Shown piece by piece: positions 1-9,551 of a DNA stretch of 64,000 nt. Numbering within the stretch: the stretch's first letter is position 1; every line of letters starts with the position of its first letter. A model generated the notes under the pieces. That model saw only the letters and a program-made list of their open reading frames with translations, searched no databases and had not been told where the DNA came from. The translations under genes and the position numbers were made by a program. Location of the stretch: contig NZ_JAPJDO010000033.1 of the NCBI RefSeq assembly GCF_026242045.1, forward strand, positions 1 to 64,000, in the 5' to 3' direction. This stretch comes from Mycobacterium pinniadriaticum (GTDB lineage: Bacteria > Actinomycetota > Actinomycetes > Mycobacteriales > Mycobacteriaceae).

Positions 1-73
1 CCGCTGCGCCTATTCCAGCCCCGCCACCTACGAAAACAACCACACATTCGCTACGCTGCCACAAGCGGCGTAA
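1..73 (+). pseudogene. possible 3' remnant of an IS3-type transposase
   Basis: Frame 2 from the window edge is open for about 23 codons and stops at TAA 71-73. The peptide contains YSSPATYEN, which resembles the SPxxYE tail of IS3-family OrfB integrases. The following bases (about 93-122: a tgtccactac motif, then a GGGGCAAGGCCCC hairpin-like stretch) would fit an IS end. The rest of the element lies outside the window, so this is only a tentative assignment from a short tail. Confidence 0.35.
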
Positions 74-195
74 CCACAAATCCCGTGTCCACTACACCGG
101 GGCAAGGCCCCTACAAGGGGGAACTTCGGGCTAGTGGCGTGGTTTTTTGGGCGTGCCCGAGCAGGTTTGATGGGCTGATCAGCGAAAATCGTTGT

Positions 196-670
196 GTGGC
201 TTTGGGACGTGAGGATCGGCAGGTCCGCTTCGATGACGTGCTGCTGTTGGTCGATGATCAGCTCCCCCAGGACAGCGTGTATCGGCTGCTAGCCGAGCAT
301 GGTGCGGTGTTGTTCGGCGATGAGTACTTCGCCGATCTATTCACGCGGTCGAGGTTGAGGCGTCCGACGGTGCCCGCTCGGGTGGTGGCCACGGTGATGC
401 TGCTGCAGGCCTTCGAGGGGCTTTCAGATCGGGAAGCATGCGACCGGTTGGCCTTTGATCTGCGATGGAAGGCCGCGGCCGGGTTGACCGTGGGGGCGCC
501 AGCGTTTCACGCTACGGTGCTGGTCGGGATGCGCAACCGGCTACGCGCTTCGGATCTGCCGCGGCGGTTGTTCGACGACGTCAACGCGACCGCGCGGGCG
601 GCCGGGTTGCTGCGGGGCCGACGCCGAGTTCTGGATTCCACCCCACTCTTTGATGCAGTGGCCACCCAGA
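196..670 (+). pseudogene. truncated IS1182-like transposase (N-terminal part)
   Basis: The frame from GTG 196 encodes the N-terminal region of an IS1182/DUF772-type DDE transposase. It has the FGDEYFADLF segment, the LLQAFEGLSDREACDRL helix and the LDSTPLFDAVATQ block that precedes the catalytic core. Full-length family members have about 450-500 residues; here homology stops abruptly after residue 155-160, near 670, where unrelated coding sequence begins. No C-terminal catalytic region is present, so it cannot be functional. The same frame is open back to 85, but residues before 196 look non-coding. Confidence 0.7.
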
Positions 671-990
671 TACGGCCACACAGCGCGCCTGTGGCGATCG
701 CTGGGCTGGGCGGATCAACACCGATTCCTGCGCGAGGACTTGCGGCAGTGGGAGATCCTGCGCCACCGCATGCCGCCGACGATTGCCGACGCGATCGATA
801 GTGGCCAACTGACCGCCGCAGCGGGTGAAGTCGCCGATGTGTCGCTGCGCGGCAGTGGTGTCGAACTGGTTGTCACAACCAGTGATCAATCAGTTCGCCG
901 GCGCGGCGACGCGGGCACTATGCCTGACGGGGTCCCACAGCGGCCTGCGGGTTATCCCCCCGGCCCTGGTGATCGGTTCGCTCACCCCCC
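664..990 (+). pseudogene. decayed FAD/NAD(P)-binding protein fragment
   Basis: Directly after the transposase break, another frame encodes a peptide with HTARLWRSLGWADQHRFL followed by a WEILRHRMPP segment and an ADAIDSGQLTAAAGEV segment. It resembles the C-terminal half of large FAD/NAD(P)-binding proteins (HcpA/COG4529 type), in which a W/RHRMPP helix precedes the VINCTGP strand. The VIN...GAAT match continues near 880 only in a different frame, so at least one frameshift is present. There is no N-terminal Rossmann fold. It is a relic, probably joined to the transposase stub by a deletion. Confidence 0.45.
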
Positions 991-2442
991 GGGCGGGGGC
1001 AGCAGCATCGACTGCCAAGTTCCCGGCTTGGCAGCGCCGGCGGCGAGGTCAGATTGTCGGTGCATCTGCCCGTCGGGGGCGACATAGGTGCCGGTCGCAG
1101 GGTCGTAGGTCGCGGCCGGTATTGGCGGCGGAGCGGGGCCTGAGGGCAGCGGCGCCGACAACTGAGGACCAGGTGATAGTTGCGGGACGTCTTGGCCGGA
1201 TAGCGTGGCGTTCGGGTCGCCCTTCCAGTTATAGCCGTCGTTCAGCGGCACATAGTTCTCGTCACTCTCACACATTTTCACCGTCGGTGCACGTTTGCCT
1301 GGGCGCGTCTCGCAGGGCAAGTTGCGGGCACCGCGCACGTTGAACATCGCGTCCTGGGGCACCCGGCAGTAGAGGTCGCCGGGGGGACGTTCCGGGTAGT
1401 CCTCGTAGCTAGAGGACCGCTGCTGCTGGGCGGGAAGGAATCCGGTGGTGCAGGGTGGCGGCAAGTTGAGGTTCAGGTTGAAGCTCAGATACGCACCTTT
1501 GTAGTCCTGCTTGGTGTTCCAGTTCGCAACGCCGATACCCTGCATGAGCGCCGTGCTCATGGGCAGCAGCACCAGGACTTGCTCAAGGTTGGGCTGATAA
1601 GTCACCAGCACAGGGGCGATGCTCGCCATGTTGGCCAGCAGGATGGGTACCGTCGGCTGAAGCCGGTCGAACAACTGCCGCGCCTGTTCGGCTGCAGCAG
1701 GACCGTTTTGCAGCACACTCCGGACCGACGAGTCGTTATCGCTGAGCTGCTGCGTGATCGTGGCAAGATGGGCCGCCCACGCCTGTACCGAATTCGACGT
1801 GGCAGTCTGCGTGTCGAGAACCGGTCCGACGTTGTCGATTACGTTCGTCAATTCACCGAGGTTCTGACGGGCATCGAGGGCGAGGCTGGTGGAGCCCTTC
1901 ACGATCCGTGAGATCTCAGGCCCCAGGCCGCCGAATGCCGTAGACGCCTCGTCGATAGTCGTTTTCAGATTGTCACCCGGGATAGCCTTCAGACCGCGGC
2001 TAGTGGCGTCGAGCAGTGAGTTGACGTCCGGGGGAACCGACGTTCGATCCCGTGGGATCACGTCGCCGTTCTTCAACGGGGGACCGTCGCCGGCGCGCGG
2101 TTGGAGCGCGATGTACTGTTCGCCCACTGAGGTTCTGCTGTGGACCTGCGCGTCGAGGTCGGCCGGGATCTTGACGTCTGACCGGAGGGACAACACTGCA
2201 TCGACTCCGCTCTTGGTGAGACGGACTTCCTTCACCAGACCGACTTCGGTGCCGCTATAGGTGACATTGGCGCGTTGATACAGCCCTCCGGCCTCCGGAA
2301 GTTGCACGGTGACGGTGTAGTGCCCCACACCGAACAACAGATTGGGCAATCTCATGTAGCCGATGGCCATGACCGTGAAGGAAATCGTCGAGATAGTGAT
2401 CAAGATCGCCAACTGAGTCCAGATCCGTCTGTTCATACGCAT
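982..2442 (-). CDS. mceF: MceF-family protein of an mce operon
   Basis: This 486-residue protein has one N-terminal membrane anchor (about residues 9-29), an MlaD/MCE domain (about 38-115, with the YTVTVQLPEAGGLYQ start), a long helical region to about 320 and a Cys- and Pro-rich tail. MCE proteins assemble as a hetero-hexameric periplasmic needle that shuttles lipids or other hydrophobic substrates to the YrbE permease. It is the last gene of the operon, 1 bp after mceE. The usual mce-associated mas genes do not follow; the next sequence is the IS scar on the other strand. Confidence 0.93.
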   Translation of the reverse strand: MRMNRRIWTQLAILITISTISFTVMAIGYMRLPNLLFGVGHYTVTVQLPEAGGLYQRANVTYSGTEVGLVKEVRLTKSGVDAVLSLRSDVKIPADLDAQVHSRTSVGEQYIALQPRAGDGPPLKNGDVIPRDRTSVPPDVNSLLDATSRGLKAIPGDNLKTTIDEASTAFGGLGPEISRIVKGSTSLALDARQNLGELTNVIDNVGPVLDTQTATSNSVQAWAAHLATITQQLSDNDSSVRSVLQNGPAAAEQARQLFDRLQPTVPILLANMASIAPVLVTYQPNLEQVLVLLPMSTALMQGIGVANWNTKQDYKGAYLSFNLNLNLPPPCTTGFLPAQQQRSSSYEDYPERPPGDLYCRVPQDAMFNVRGARNLPCETRPGKRAPTVKMCESDENYVPLNDGYNWKGDPNATLSGQDVPQLSPGPQLSAPLPSGPAPPPIPAATYDPATGTYVAPDGQMHRQSDLAAGAAKPGTWQSMLLPPPGG

Positions 2443-2443
2443 G

Positions 2444-3574
2444 TCACGGCCTCTGGTCGAGGTGGTAGGGAGCGACTAACGGATTGCCGGCGGTGTACGG
2501 GCTGGGCATCTGGCCGATCGTGCGGCCCCATTGCATTTCCAACTCTGTCAGATTGCCCTCGAATCGGGTGCCGGTGAAGAACGCCGCATCGATGCGGCTC
2601 AAAGTCAGGTCGATGACCGTGGTGATGTTCCCGGTGTCACCGCGTGCCCACTTTTCCAATGTCTCGTTAGGCCAAGGGAAGGTGCCGAAGAAACTCAGTG
2701 AGCGAGTCAACGCGGGGCCGGCATTGGCCAAGGACTCGAGCACGGGACCTAGTTCCTCGAGTTCCTTGACCAGATTATCCTTCGTCTGATTGATCGCATC
2801 AGCGGCGACAGCGCTGAACTTGCCCAGGGCACCGAGAGCATCGGCCAGTTTCTGCCGCTCGTCTTTAAGGAGCGAAAGTGCTTGCGGCAGCGTCTTGAGC
2901 GCCTTGTCCACCACCGGCTTCTGTTCAGCGAACTGCCCTACAAGGTTGTCTAGGCTTTGCGTGGCGCGGATGATGTCATCGGTTTGATCGCTGGCAAAAG
3001 TGATGAAGATGTCCAACTGCTGGATCAAGCTGCGCAGGTCCTGCTCTCGCCCGGCGAACGCGACGCTCAGGGCCTGAGTGATGTCCTGGATCTGGCCGAT
3101 TCCACCGCCGTTGAGAAGCATCGAAAGCTGCGCCAGGGTCTGCTCGGTGGTCGGATACGCGCTACTCGAGGTCAGCGGAATGAGCGACCCATCGTGGAGC
3201 TTGCCCTCGGGTGCAACGCCTTTCGGTGGGGCGAGCTCGATGTGTTTCGATCCCAGCAAGCTGGTTTGGCCGACTTTCGCGGTTGCGTTAGCGGGCAGGT
3301 TGACATCGCCGTTGATCGTCATCGTCAGCAGTGCGTGCCAACCCTGCCGCTCGATCTTCTCGACGTTGCCGACCGTCACGTCACCGACGCGCACGCGCGA
3401 GTTCCGCTCGATATTGTCCACATCGGGTAGTTGAGCCTGGACGGTGAAAGAGCCCGGCCCACGACCAACGGTACCGGGCAATGGAAGAGAGTTAACGCCC
3501 TGCCACCCGCAACCTGACAGCACGAGGGCGAGCAGGATCAGGGCGCTGGCTGAGAAGCGGCCGGTGCGTCTCAT
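2444..3574 (-). CDS. mceE: MceE-family lipoprotein
   Basis: This 376-residue protein begins with a lipoprotein signal peptide: basic MRRTGR, hydrophobic ALILLALV and lipobox LSGC with acylated Cys22. An MCE domain (about 42-120) and a helical needle region follow. MceE is the lipoprotein member of mce operons and is thought to anchor the complex through its lipid. The start overlaps mceD by 4 bp (ATGA), and mceF begins 1 bp after its stop, so translation is probably coupled. Confidence 0.94.
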   Translation of the reverse strand: MRRTGRFSASALILLALVLSGCGWQGVNSLPLPGTVGRGPGSFTVQAQLPDVDNIERNSRVRVGDVTVGNVEKIERQGWHALLTMTINGDVNLPANATAKVGQTSLLGSKHIELAPPKGVAPEGKLHDGSLIPLTSSSAYPTTEQTLAQLSMLLNGGGIGQIQDITQALSVAFAGREQDLRSLIQQLDIFITFASDQTDDIIRATQSLDNLVGQFAEQKPVVDKALKTLPQALSLLKDERQKLADALGALGKFSAVAADAINQTKDNLVKELEELGPVLESLANAGPALTRSLSFFGTFPWPNETLEKWARGDTGNITTVIDLTLSRIDAAFFTGTRFEGNLTELEMQWGRTIGQMPSPYTAGNPLVAPYHLDQRP

Positions 3575-4875
3575 GAGCCACCGCCCGAGGGCACCATAAT
3601 CCCTTGCAGGCCCGCAGCGGGCTCCGTCGGTCGCGCTTCGGCTGGCAGCGGAGACGAATCCGTCTGTGGCGCAACGGCTTGCGGTGGCTGGGCTGCCGGC
3701 GGCGGGACGTAGTCAGGGCGCAGCCAATCCTCGCTGTAGGTCAGCTCGTTCGGGCGTGCGGATGCCCCCACGATCGCATTCTCGCCTAGGGGTGGGAAGT
3801 TGTACTGACGGTTCTTGATGATGGGCGCGAGGTACTGCACGCACAATTTCGATGCCTGCTCGGCGCCGAGCCGGGACGCCGCCTGGACCGCACTGCACAG
3901 GAATTGAATCGGGTTGGCGAAGTTATTGACCGCCAACACGCCAGACAAGGTGCCTTGCGCCGGTTGATAGATATTGACGAAGTTCTGAATGGCCGTAGGC
4001 GCCACATGCAGCGTTTGTTTGAGATCGTCGAGGCTTTGGTTGAGTGCGGTGGTGACCGACGCCAGCTTGTCTGCGGTCGCGCCCAGCGACTCCCGGTTGT
4101 TGGCCAGGAAGCTCGTCACATCGCCGATCACGGCGCTCATGTCACTGAGTACGTTGCCAACTTCGTTCGGGTCGTTGGATAGCAGGGCTGTCACCGCCGC
4201 GAGATTCTGGTTCAGCTGCCGCATCAGTTGGCCGCTATCTTGCAGGGCCGAGACTAAGGTCGACACGTTCTTCACCGTCGAAAAGATGTCCTTGCTGTGG
4301 TCCCCGAGGGCCGAGAACGCTTGGGAGAGCTTGACGAGGGTGTCTCGGATGTTGGCGCCCTGGCCGCGCAGGTTGTCCGCGGCGGTGTTGACGAAGGCGC
4401 CCAACGTACTGACGCCACCCGGTTGCGTTGGTTGCAGAGTGTCGGTGAGTTTCTGTAGCTGCTGTCGGAAATCGTCCCACTCGACCGGAACTGCCGTGCG
4501 CTCCTGCCCGATCACGGAGTTGTCCCGCAATACCGGCCCACCGGTGTACGCAGGCGTCAGCTGGATTGCCCGCACTGCCACCAGTGACGGCGACAAGATG
4601 GCCGCCTTCGCATCCGCCGGCACCTGGTAGCTGCCGTCGTACCAGAACGTGATCTTCGCACGGTGCGGCTGCGGCTCGATCCTGTCGATCCTGCCGACCG
4701 GCACTCCGAGAATGCGAACCTCGTCGCCGGCATAGATGCCGTCACTATTTGCGAAGTAGGCGACCACGTGAACTCGATCGGCCTGACCTACTGACCGCAA
4801 GGTCACAGCGAGACCGCCGACCAATGTCAGCACCAAGGCGATGGCCAGTCCGATCCTGGCGTTTCGCTTCGTCAC
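3571..4875 (-). CDS. mceD: MceD-family protein
   Basis: This 434-residue protein has an N-terminal membrane segment (about 6-26), an MCE domain (about 34-110, with the VRILGVPVGRID core), a coiled helical region and a Pro-rich C-terminal tail (from about 385). It is one of six non-identical MCE subunits of the import needle. It overlaps mceC and mceE by 4 bp on each side. Confidence 0.93.
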   Translation of the reverse strand: MTKRNARIGLAIALVLTLVGGLAVTLRSVGQADRVHVVAYFANSDGIYAGDEVRILGVPVGRIDRIEPQPHRAKITFWYDGSYQVPADAKAAILSPSLVAVRAIQLTPAYTGGPVLRDNSVIGQERTAVPVEWDDFRQQLQKLTDTLQPTQPGGVSTLGAFVNTAADNLRGQGANIRDTLVKLSQAFSALGDHSKDIFSTVKNVSTLVSALQDSGQLMRQLNQNLAAVTALLSNDPNEVGNVLSDMSAVIGDVTSFLANNRESLGATADKLASVTTALNQSLDDLKQTLHVAPTAIQNFVNIYQPAQGTLSGVLAVNNFANPIQFLCSAVQAASRLGAEQASKLCVQYLAPIIKNRQYNFPPLGENAIVGASARPNELTYSEDWLRPDYVPPPAAQPPQAVAPQTDSSPLPAEARPTEPAAGLQGIMVPSGGGS

Positions 4876-6182
4876 TGCGCTCCCCCCGCAGTCGTCGACA
4901 TCTCACCTGGCGCGGGCACGTACACCGGCGACGGTGTCGGCTGCGGGGTCGACTGCAGATTCGGTGGCGGTGCTGCAGGTGGGCCGGGAGGCGGACCGCC
5001 GGGCGCCGGCGCTGGCAGCGGTTCCCGGTACGGGTAGCGCGGATCGCCTGGCTTACCCGTAATAGCTTCGGGCAACGACAGACTCGGGTCACCACCCTGA
5101 CCAGTTCGGGGGTAAGGAATCGGCAGCGCGGGCGTGCCCGGCTGACCGAGCTGCGGATCGGCGCGCTGCGACGGCAACAGTGTCGCCGGGTCCAAACCGA
5201 GGTCGGAGAATGCAGCCTCGATGAACGGCTGAATGAACTGTCCCGGGAGCAGATTGGACAGGTAGGCCTTGAAGAACGGACCCGATGCCACTGATTCACC
5301 GAGCGACATCATGTAGACGTTGAGCCTCTTGATCGACTCCTGGATGTTCTGCTTGCGGTTGTCCAATATCGTGAGGACTCCGTTGAGTTTGTCGAGCGCG
5401 GGCTTGAGAGTGTCGCGGTTCTCCCCTATGAACCCATTGATCTGCCGGAATGCTGCGGCGATATTGCTCGAGATCTGGTCCAGCGCCTGCCTCTGGCTCT
5501 GCATCTGGATCAGTAACGCATTGGTGTTGGCGATCAGGCCGACCACCTGGTCACTTCGCTCGGCCAGAACCCCAGTTGCCTTGTTGGCCTTCGCAAATAG
5601 GCTTCGGAGCTGCTCGTCCCGCTCGTCGAGCGTCTGCGAGAAGCGCGCAACCCCCTGTATTGCTTCCCTCAGATCGGGCGGAGTGTCTTTGAAGGTGTCC
5701 GACAGCACGGCCAACGACTTGGACAGTTGGTCGGTGTTCAGGCCGCTGATCGCCGCGGTCAGGTCGCCGAGCGCATCCGGCAACTGGTAAGGCGACTGGG
5801 TGCGGTCCACTGGAATCGGGCCGGCTTGCTGGGCGTCACCGCGTGGGGTCAGGTCGATCACCTTCGAACCCAGCAGACTTTTGGTCTTGATCGCAGCCTC
5901 GGTCCGATCGCCAAGGTGAATGTTCTTGTCCACGTTAAACTTCACTAGGACCCGCGGTCCGTCGAGTGCAATTCCCTCTACTTTGCCTACCTGCATGCCC
6001 GACACCTGTACTGCAGCGCCGGCACTCAGGCCACCGGCCTCCGCGAAGTAGGCCGAATAGTGCTTGTTCGGGTTCAGCAACGGTAGCTTGTCATAGTTCA
6101 ACGCAGCCAACGTCGTACCGAGGGTTATGGCCACGCCAATGGCGCAGATTGTCAATGAATTCCGTTCGGAGAACGCTTTCAT
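4872..6182 (-). CDS. mceC: MceC-family protein
   Basis: This is a 436-residue protein if started at ATG 6182, which gives the ATGA overlap with the mceB stop seen elsewhere in this operon; an upstream in-frame ATG at 6194 would add four residues (MCGA). It has a membrane anchor (about 8-28), an MCE domain (VQVSGMQVGKVEGI core, about 35-112), a helical region and a strongly Pro-rich C-terminus (from about 345). It is a subunit of the mce lipid transporter. Confidence 0.92.
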   Translation of the reverse strand: MKAFSERNSLTICAIGVAITLGTTLAALNYDKLPLLNPNKHYSAYFAEAGGLSAGAAVQVSGMQVGKVEGIALDGPRVLVKFNVDKNIHLGDRTEAAIKTKSLLGSKVIDLTPRGDAQQAGPIPVDRTQSPYQLPDALGDLTAAISGLNTDQLSKSLAVLSDTFKDTPPDLREAIQGVARFSQTLDERDEQLRSLFAKANKATGVLAERSDQVVGLIANTNALLIQMQSQRQALDQISSNIAAAFRQINGFIGENRDTLKPALDKLNGVLTILDNRKQNIQESIKRLNVYMMSLGESVASGPFFKAYLSNLLPGQFIQPFIEAAFSDLGLDPATLLPSQRADPQLGQPGTPALPIPYPRTGQGGDPSLSLPEAITGKPGDPRYPYREPLPAPAPGGPPPGPPAAPPPNLQSTPQPTPSPVYVPAPGEMSTTAGGAQ

Positions 6183-7213
6183 CGCACCGCACACCTCCCT
6201 GTGTCCTGGCCTGCCAGCTTGATGTACACCGGCTGGCCGCCCTTGCCATTGACCTTCAGCGCCAGATCACACAGGTAGAAACTAAAGAAGTCACCGTAGA
6301 GGGCCTGTCGTTCCAGCACCCGATACTTCTCCGGTAGCTTCGCGAGCAGGTTGTCCAAGTAGTCGTGGTCGGCCACCACAATGCCTGCGGTGCGGTCGGT
6401 CTCGTGCACCACCTTCTGTAGCGGTGGGCGTACTTGCGTCATCAAGTCGGCGATCGAGCCGGCAGCCGCATTGACTGAGGCCACCGATTCGCTGATCTCG
6501 TCCTTACGGTCGGCCAATGTCTGGACCAACTGAGCCAACGAATCGACGCCCTGCCTGAACTGCGTGCTCTGGTCGCCCAATGAACCGAGCACCGTATTCA
6601 GGTTGGTGATGACCTGACCGATCAGATGATCACGGTCGGACAGTTTGTTGGTGAGGGTCGCGGTCTGTTGGAAGAACGAGCTGATCGTGTCGCCCTGGCC
6701 CTCGAACGCACTGATTAATTGACCAGACAATGCGTTCACCTGATCCGGATCCAACGCGCGGAACAGCGGCCGGAAGCCGCCGATAAGCGCGTCCAGATCC
6801 AGGGCCGGAGAGGTGCGGGACAACGGGATGGTATCGCCCGCGGCGAGCTTCCGGGCGCCACCCGCGCCTTCCTCCAATGCCAAGTAGCGCCCGCCGATCA
6901 AGTCGTCGTACCGGATCACCGCTCGGGTGCCCTCAGTCAGCACCACTGAAGGGTCCGCACTGAAGGCGACGTTGACCGTGTTGTCCGGTTGGATCGACAT
7001 CTTCTTGACCTTGCCGACCTCGACACCGGCGATCCGAACGAACTGGCCATCCTTCAGTCCCGATACGTTCGTAAAGTCGGCGTTGTAGACGATCTCCGAT
7101 TGGAAGCGCAGCTGACTGAAGATCGCGAACATCGCAAACGTGAAGAACAGGCATACCAACGTGAAGATCGTCAGCCGCCAGAGCGCACCGCTGAAATCAC
7201 CCCTCACGGCCAC
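6179..7213 (-). CDS. mceB: MceB-family protein
   Basis: This 344-residue protein has one membrane segment (about 14-35), an MCE domain (FVRIAGVEVGKVKKM, about 40-115) and a helical region. It lacks the long Pro-rich tail of MceA, C, D and F, as is usual for MceB. The start is GTG 7213 (17-bp overlap with mceA) or the next GTG at 7207; I cannot decide between them. Confidence 0.92.
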   Translation of the reverse strand: MAVRGDFSGALWRLTIFTLVCLFFTFAMFAIFSQLRFQSEIVYNADFTNVSGLKDGQFVRIAGVEVGKVKKMSIQPDNTVNVAFSADPSVVLTEGTRAVIRYDDLIGGRYLALEEGAGGARKLAAGDTIPLSRTSPALDLDALIGGFRPLFRALDPDQVNALSGQLISAFEGQGDTISSFFQQTATLTNKLSDRDHLIGQVITNLNTVLGSLGDQSTQFRQGVDSLAQLVQTLADRKDEISESVASVNAAAGSIADLMTQVRPPLQKVVHETDRTAGIVVADHDYLDNLLAKLPEKYRVLERQALYGDFFSFYLCDLALKVNGKGGQPVYIKLAGQDTGRCAVR

Positions 7214-8693
7214 GGCCTTCGGTAGGCAACACTGTGGCAGTCACGGTGACGGGCACCGCCGTATCCGGAAGGAGCGGCGTGGGGGTCGGTTGAACCGATG
7301 CCGGTGCCGGTACCACGAACGGCTCCGATCCCGGTGGCGGCGGGCCCGGGTCGCGAGGAGCGCCCGGCGGCGGCGCCGGTGGGAGACCCGGATACAGCGG
7401 CGTGCCATCCGGTGCATACATCGGGGCACCGTAGGGCGGGGCCCCGGGATACGGAATCGGGCCGGGAGCCGGGCCGCCTGGGTAGCGGATGCTCGGCGGC
7501 TCCGGCACTGCGCGGGTGCCCGGAAAGTAGTTGGCCCAGCCTGGAAAACCTATCCCGGGGTTAGGCCGCCAGTCCAGGCCGGTACCCCAGCCGGTGTTGG
7601 TGACGAGCTGGCGCACCGGCCAGTTCTTCGAGACGTCGGGCAGCGAGCCGCAACCGGGCTTGCCGCCGGGGCCGCCCTTTGCGCCGACAACCGGCAGATT
7701 GTCTGGGTACTTGTACGGGTCGTCGCCGAGCAGCAGTGCGGCGTCCAAGACCAAAGACTTCCCGTTGCCGCCGCCGAAATCGTAACCGCCGTTGTCGAGG
7801 AAGGTCTTCGCCCCTACGAGCGTGCAGGTCAATTCCGGGTTGTACTTCGACAGCAGGCGTGTGGTCGATTCGAGCGTGTTGACGGTGACCGCCAGGCTGT
7901 CCCGGTTCGGACCAATCAGGTCGGTGCCGCTGCGCGAGAAGCCAACCAGACCGACCAATAGCGAGTCCAAGTTGGTCGCGTTGTCGGTCAGGGCAGTGCT
8001 CGTGGTGGCCGCCGAGCTCAGCAGGCTCAGGATGTTCTGCGCCGCCGCACTGTAGGTATCGCTGAACCCTTGCAGGGACCGCCAGCCGCCGCGAATGGTT
8101 TCGGCCCGGGGATTCACCGCCAGCAGCACCTGGTTGGCGGCGGTTGTCGCCTCACGGATGGCGGTGCCCTGACCGCGCAGACCGTCGGCCAACGCACTGA
8201 GAACGCCGTTCAGTTTCGCGGGATCGATCTGCTGCAACACATCTGTCAGGTTCTGGAACACCGTGTTGACCTCGGTACTGACGTTAAGCGACTGAATCAC
8301 CGCTCCCGCGGCCAGTGGCTTGGCACTGGGCTCACTGGGGTAGATGAGATCGACGTACTTCGCGCCGAAGGCCGTCGTAGCGCGAATCCGCGCGTGAACG
8401 TTGGCCGGGATGTACGTGATCTGGTCCGGGAAGATCTCAAGCTTGAGCCTGATGGGATCCTCGCCGCCCTGGACCGTGGCGACCCGCCCGACCTGCACTC
8501 CGCGCATCTTGACTTTCGCGCCGGGCTCCATCACCAGACCAGAGCGGTCCGATACCAGGGTGGCCGGCACGTATGACGTGAACGTACCGCGGAAGAACGA
8601 GAGCGTCACGTAGATGAACAGGGCAATGGCTGCCAACAGGATCAGCGTCAGCCACCCCGGATGGAGCCGTCCATTAATTCCTGCCGAGTCCAT
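7197..8693 (-). CDS. mceA: MceA-family protein
   Basis: This 498-residue protein has a membrane anchor (about 14-34), an MCE domain (VKMRGVQVGRVATV, about 40-120), a helical needle segment to about 300 and a C-terminal 130 residues very rich in Pro and Gly. It is the first MCE subunit after the permeases, 3 bp downstream of yrbEB. Sequence alone does not say which mce paralogue (Mce1, Mce4, etc.) this is. The context of aromatic and CoA catabolic genes suggests a hydrophobic carbon source. Confidence 0.92.
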   Translation of the reverse strand: MDSAGINGRLHPGWLTLILLAAIALFIYVTLSFFRGTFTSYVPATLVSDRSGLVMEPGAKVKMRGVQVGRVATVQGGEDPIRLKLEIFPDQITYIPANVHARIRATTAFGAKYVDLIYPSEPSAKPLAAGAVIQSLNVSTEVNTVFQNLTDVLQQIDPAKLNGVLSALADGLRGQGTAIREATTAANQVLLAVNPRAETIRGGWRSLQGFSDTYSAAAQNILSLLSSAATTSTALTDNATNLDSLLVGLVGFSRSGTDLIGPNRDSLAVTVNTLESTTRLLSKYNPELTCTLVGAKTFLDNGGYDFGGGNGKSLVLDAALLLGDDPYKYPDNLPVVGAKGGPGGKPGCGSLPDVSKNWPVRQLVTNTGWGTGLDWRPNPGIGFPGWANYFPGTRAVPEPPSIRYPGGPAPGPIPYPGAPPYGAPMYAPDGTPLYPGLPPAPPPGAPRDPGPPPPGSEPFVVPAPASVQPTPTPLLPDTAVPVTVTATVLPTEGRGREG

Positions 8694-8696
8694 GCG

Positions 8697-9551
8697 CTAT
8701 CCGGACAGATTGAAATTGCCGGACTCACCGTAGATGGCGAGCGAGACGAACAGGGTGACGAACACGGAGGTGACCAGGGATGCGCGAACGGCTCGGCCGA
8801 CCGCCTCGCCGACACCCGCCGGCCCACCGGAGGCAGTGAAACCGTAATACGTGTGCACCAACATCACCACGATGGCCATCGAAATTGCCTGCAGGAAAGA
8901 CCAAATCAGGTCACTTGGGTTCAGAAACGTATTGAAGTAGTGGTCATAGACGCCGGTTGACTGACCGAAGACGAAGGTCGTGCCGACACGTGTTGCCATG
9001 AAAGCCATCAGCACTGCAACGCAGTACAAGGGGATCACCACGACCACACCGGCCACCATCCGCGTGGAGGCCAGATAGGCGACTGATCGAATGCCCATCA
9101 CTTCGAGCGCATCGATCTCTTCGCTGATACGCATTGCGCCAAGCTGTGCAGTGGCACCCGCGCCGATGGTGGCCGCGAGACCGATGCCGGCAAGCAGCGG
9201 AGCGATCAGGCGCACGTTGAGGTAGGCCGATGTGAATCCGGCCAGGGCGTCGACACCGATCTCTTGTAGCTGACTGTAGGCCTGAATCGCCACTAGTGAG
9301 CCCGCTGACAGGGTCAGGAATCCGACGATCACCACCGTTCCGCCAATCACGGCGAGCGCTCCGGTGCCCAGGCTCATCTGTGCAATCAGCCGCACCAGTT
9401 CAATCCTATAGTGGGCGAACGCATCCCAGATTCCCCTGATCGTCGAGCCGAAGAACTGTGTCTGAACCCCCAGTCGGTTCCAACCGTTGACCCAAACGGC
9501 CACCACTCGTTGGATTCGCGGATACGTGCCGCTGGGGGAGCTTCGGGTCAC
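8697..9551 (-). CDS. yrbEB: YrbEB permease of the mce transporter
   Basis: This is a MlaE/YrbE-type ABC permease of 284 residues when started at GTG 9551, which overlaps the yrbEA stop as GTGA. A longer open frame to 9890 exists, but the extra residues are Arg-rich shadow sequence of yrbEA. It has about five to six hydrophobic helices and the conserved EEIDALEVMGI cytoplasmic helix that docks the ATPase. Its partner ATPase (MceG/Mkl) is not encoded in the window. Confidence 0.94.
   Translation of the reverse strand: MTRSSPSGTYPRIQRVVAVWVNGWNRLGVQTQFFGSTIRGIWDAFAHYRIELVRLIAQMSLGTGALAVIGGTVVIVGFLTLSAGSLVAIQAYSQLQEIGVDALAGFTSAYLNVRLIAPLLAGIGLAATIGAGATAQLGAMRISEEIDALEVMGIRSVAYLASTRMVAGVVVVIPLYCVAVLMAFMATRVGTTFVFGQSTGVYDHYFNTFLNPSDLIWSFLQAISMAIVVMLVHTYYGFTASGGPAGVGEAVGRAVRASLVTSVFVTLFVSLAIYGESGNFNLSG

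Noticed and set aside
4749-5294. Long overlapping ORFs opposite mceC and mceD
   Set aside because: Arg-rich shadow frames of the mce genes, as expected in GC-rich DNA.
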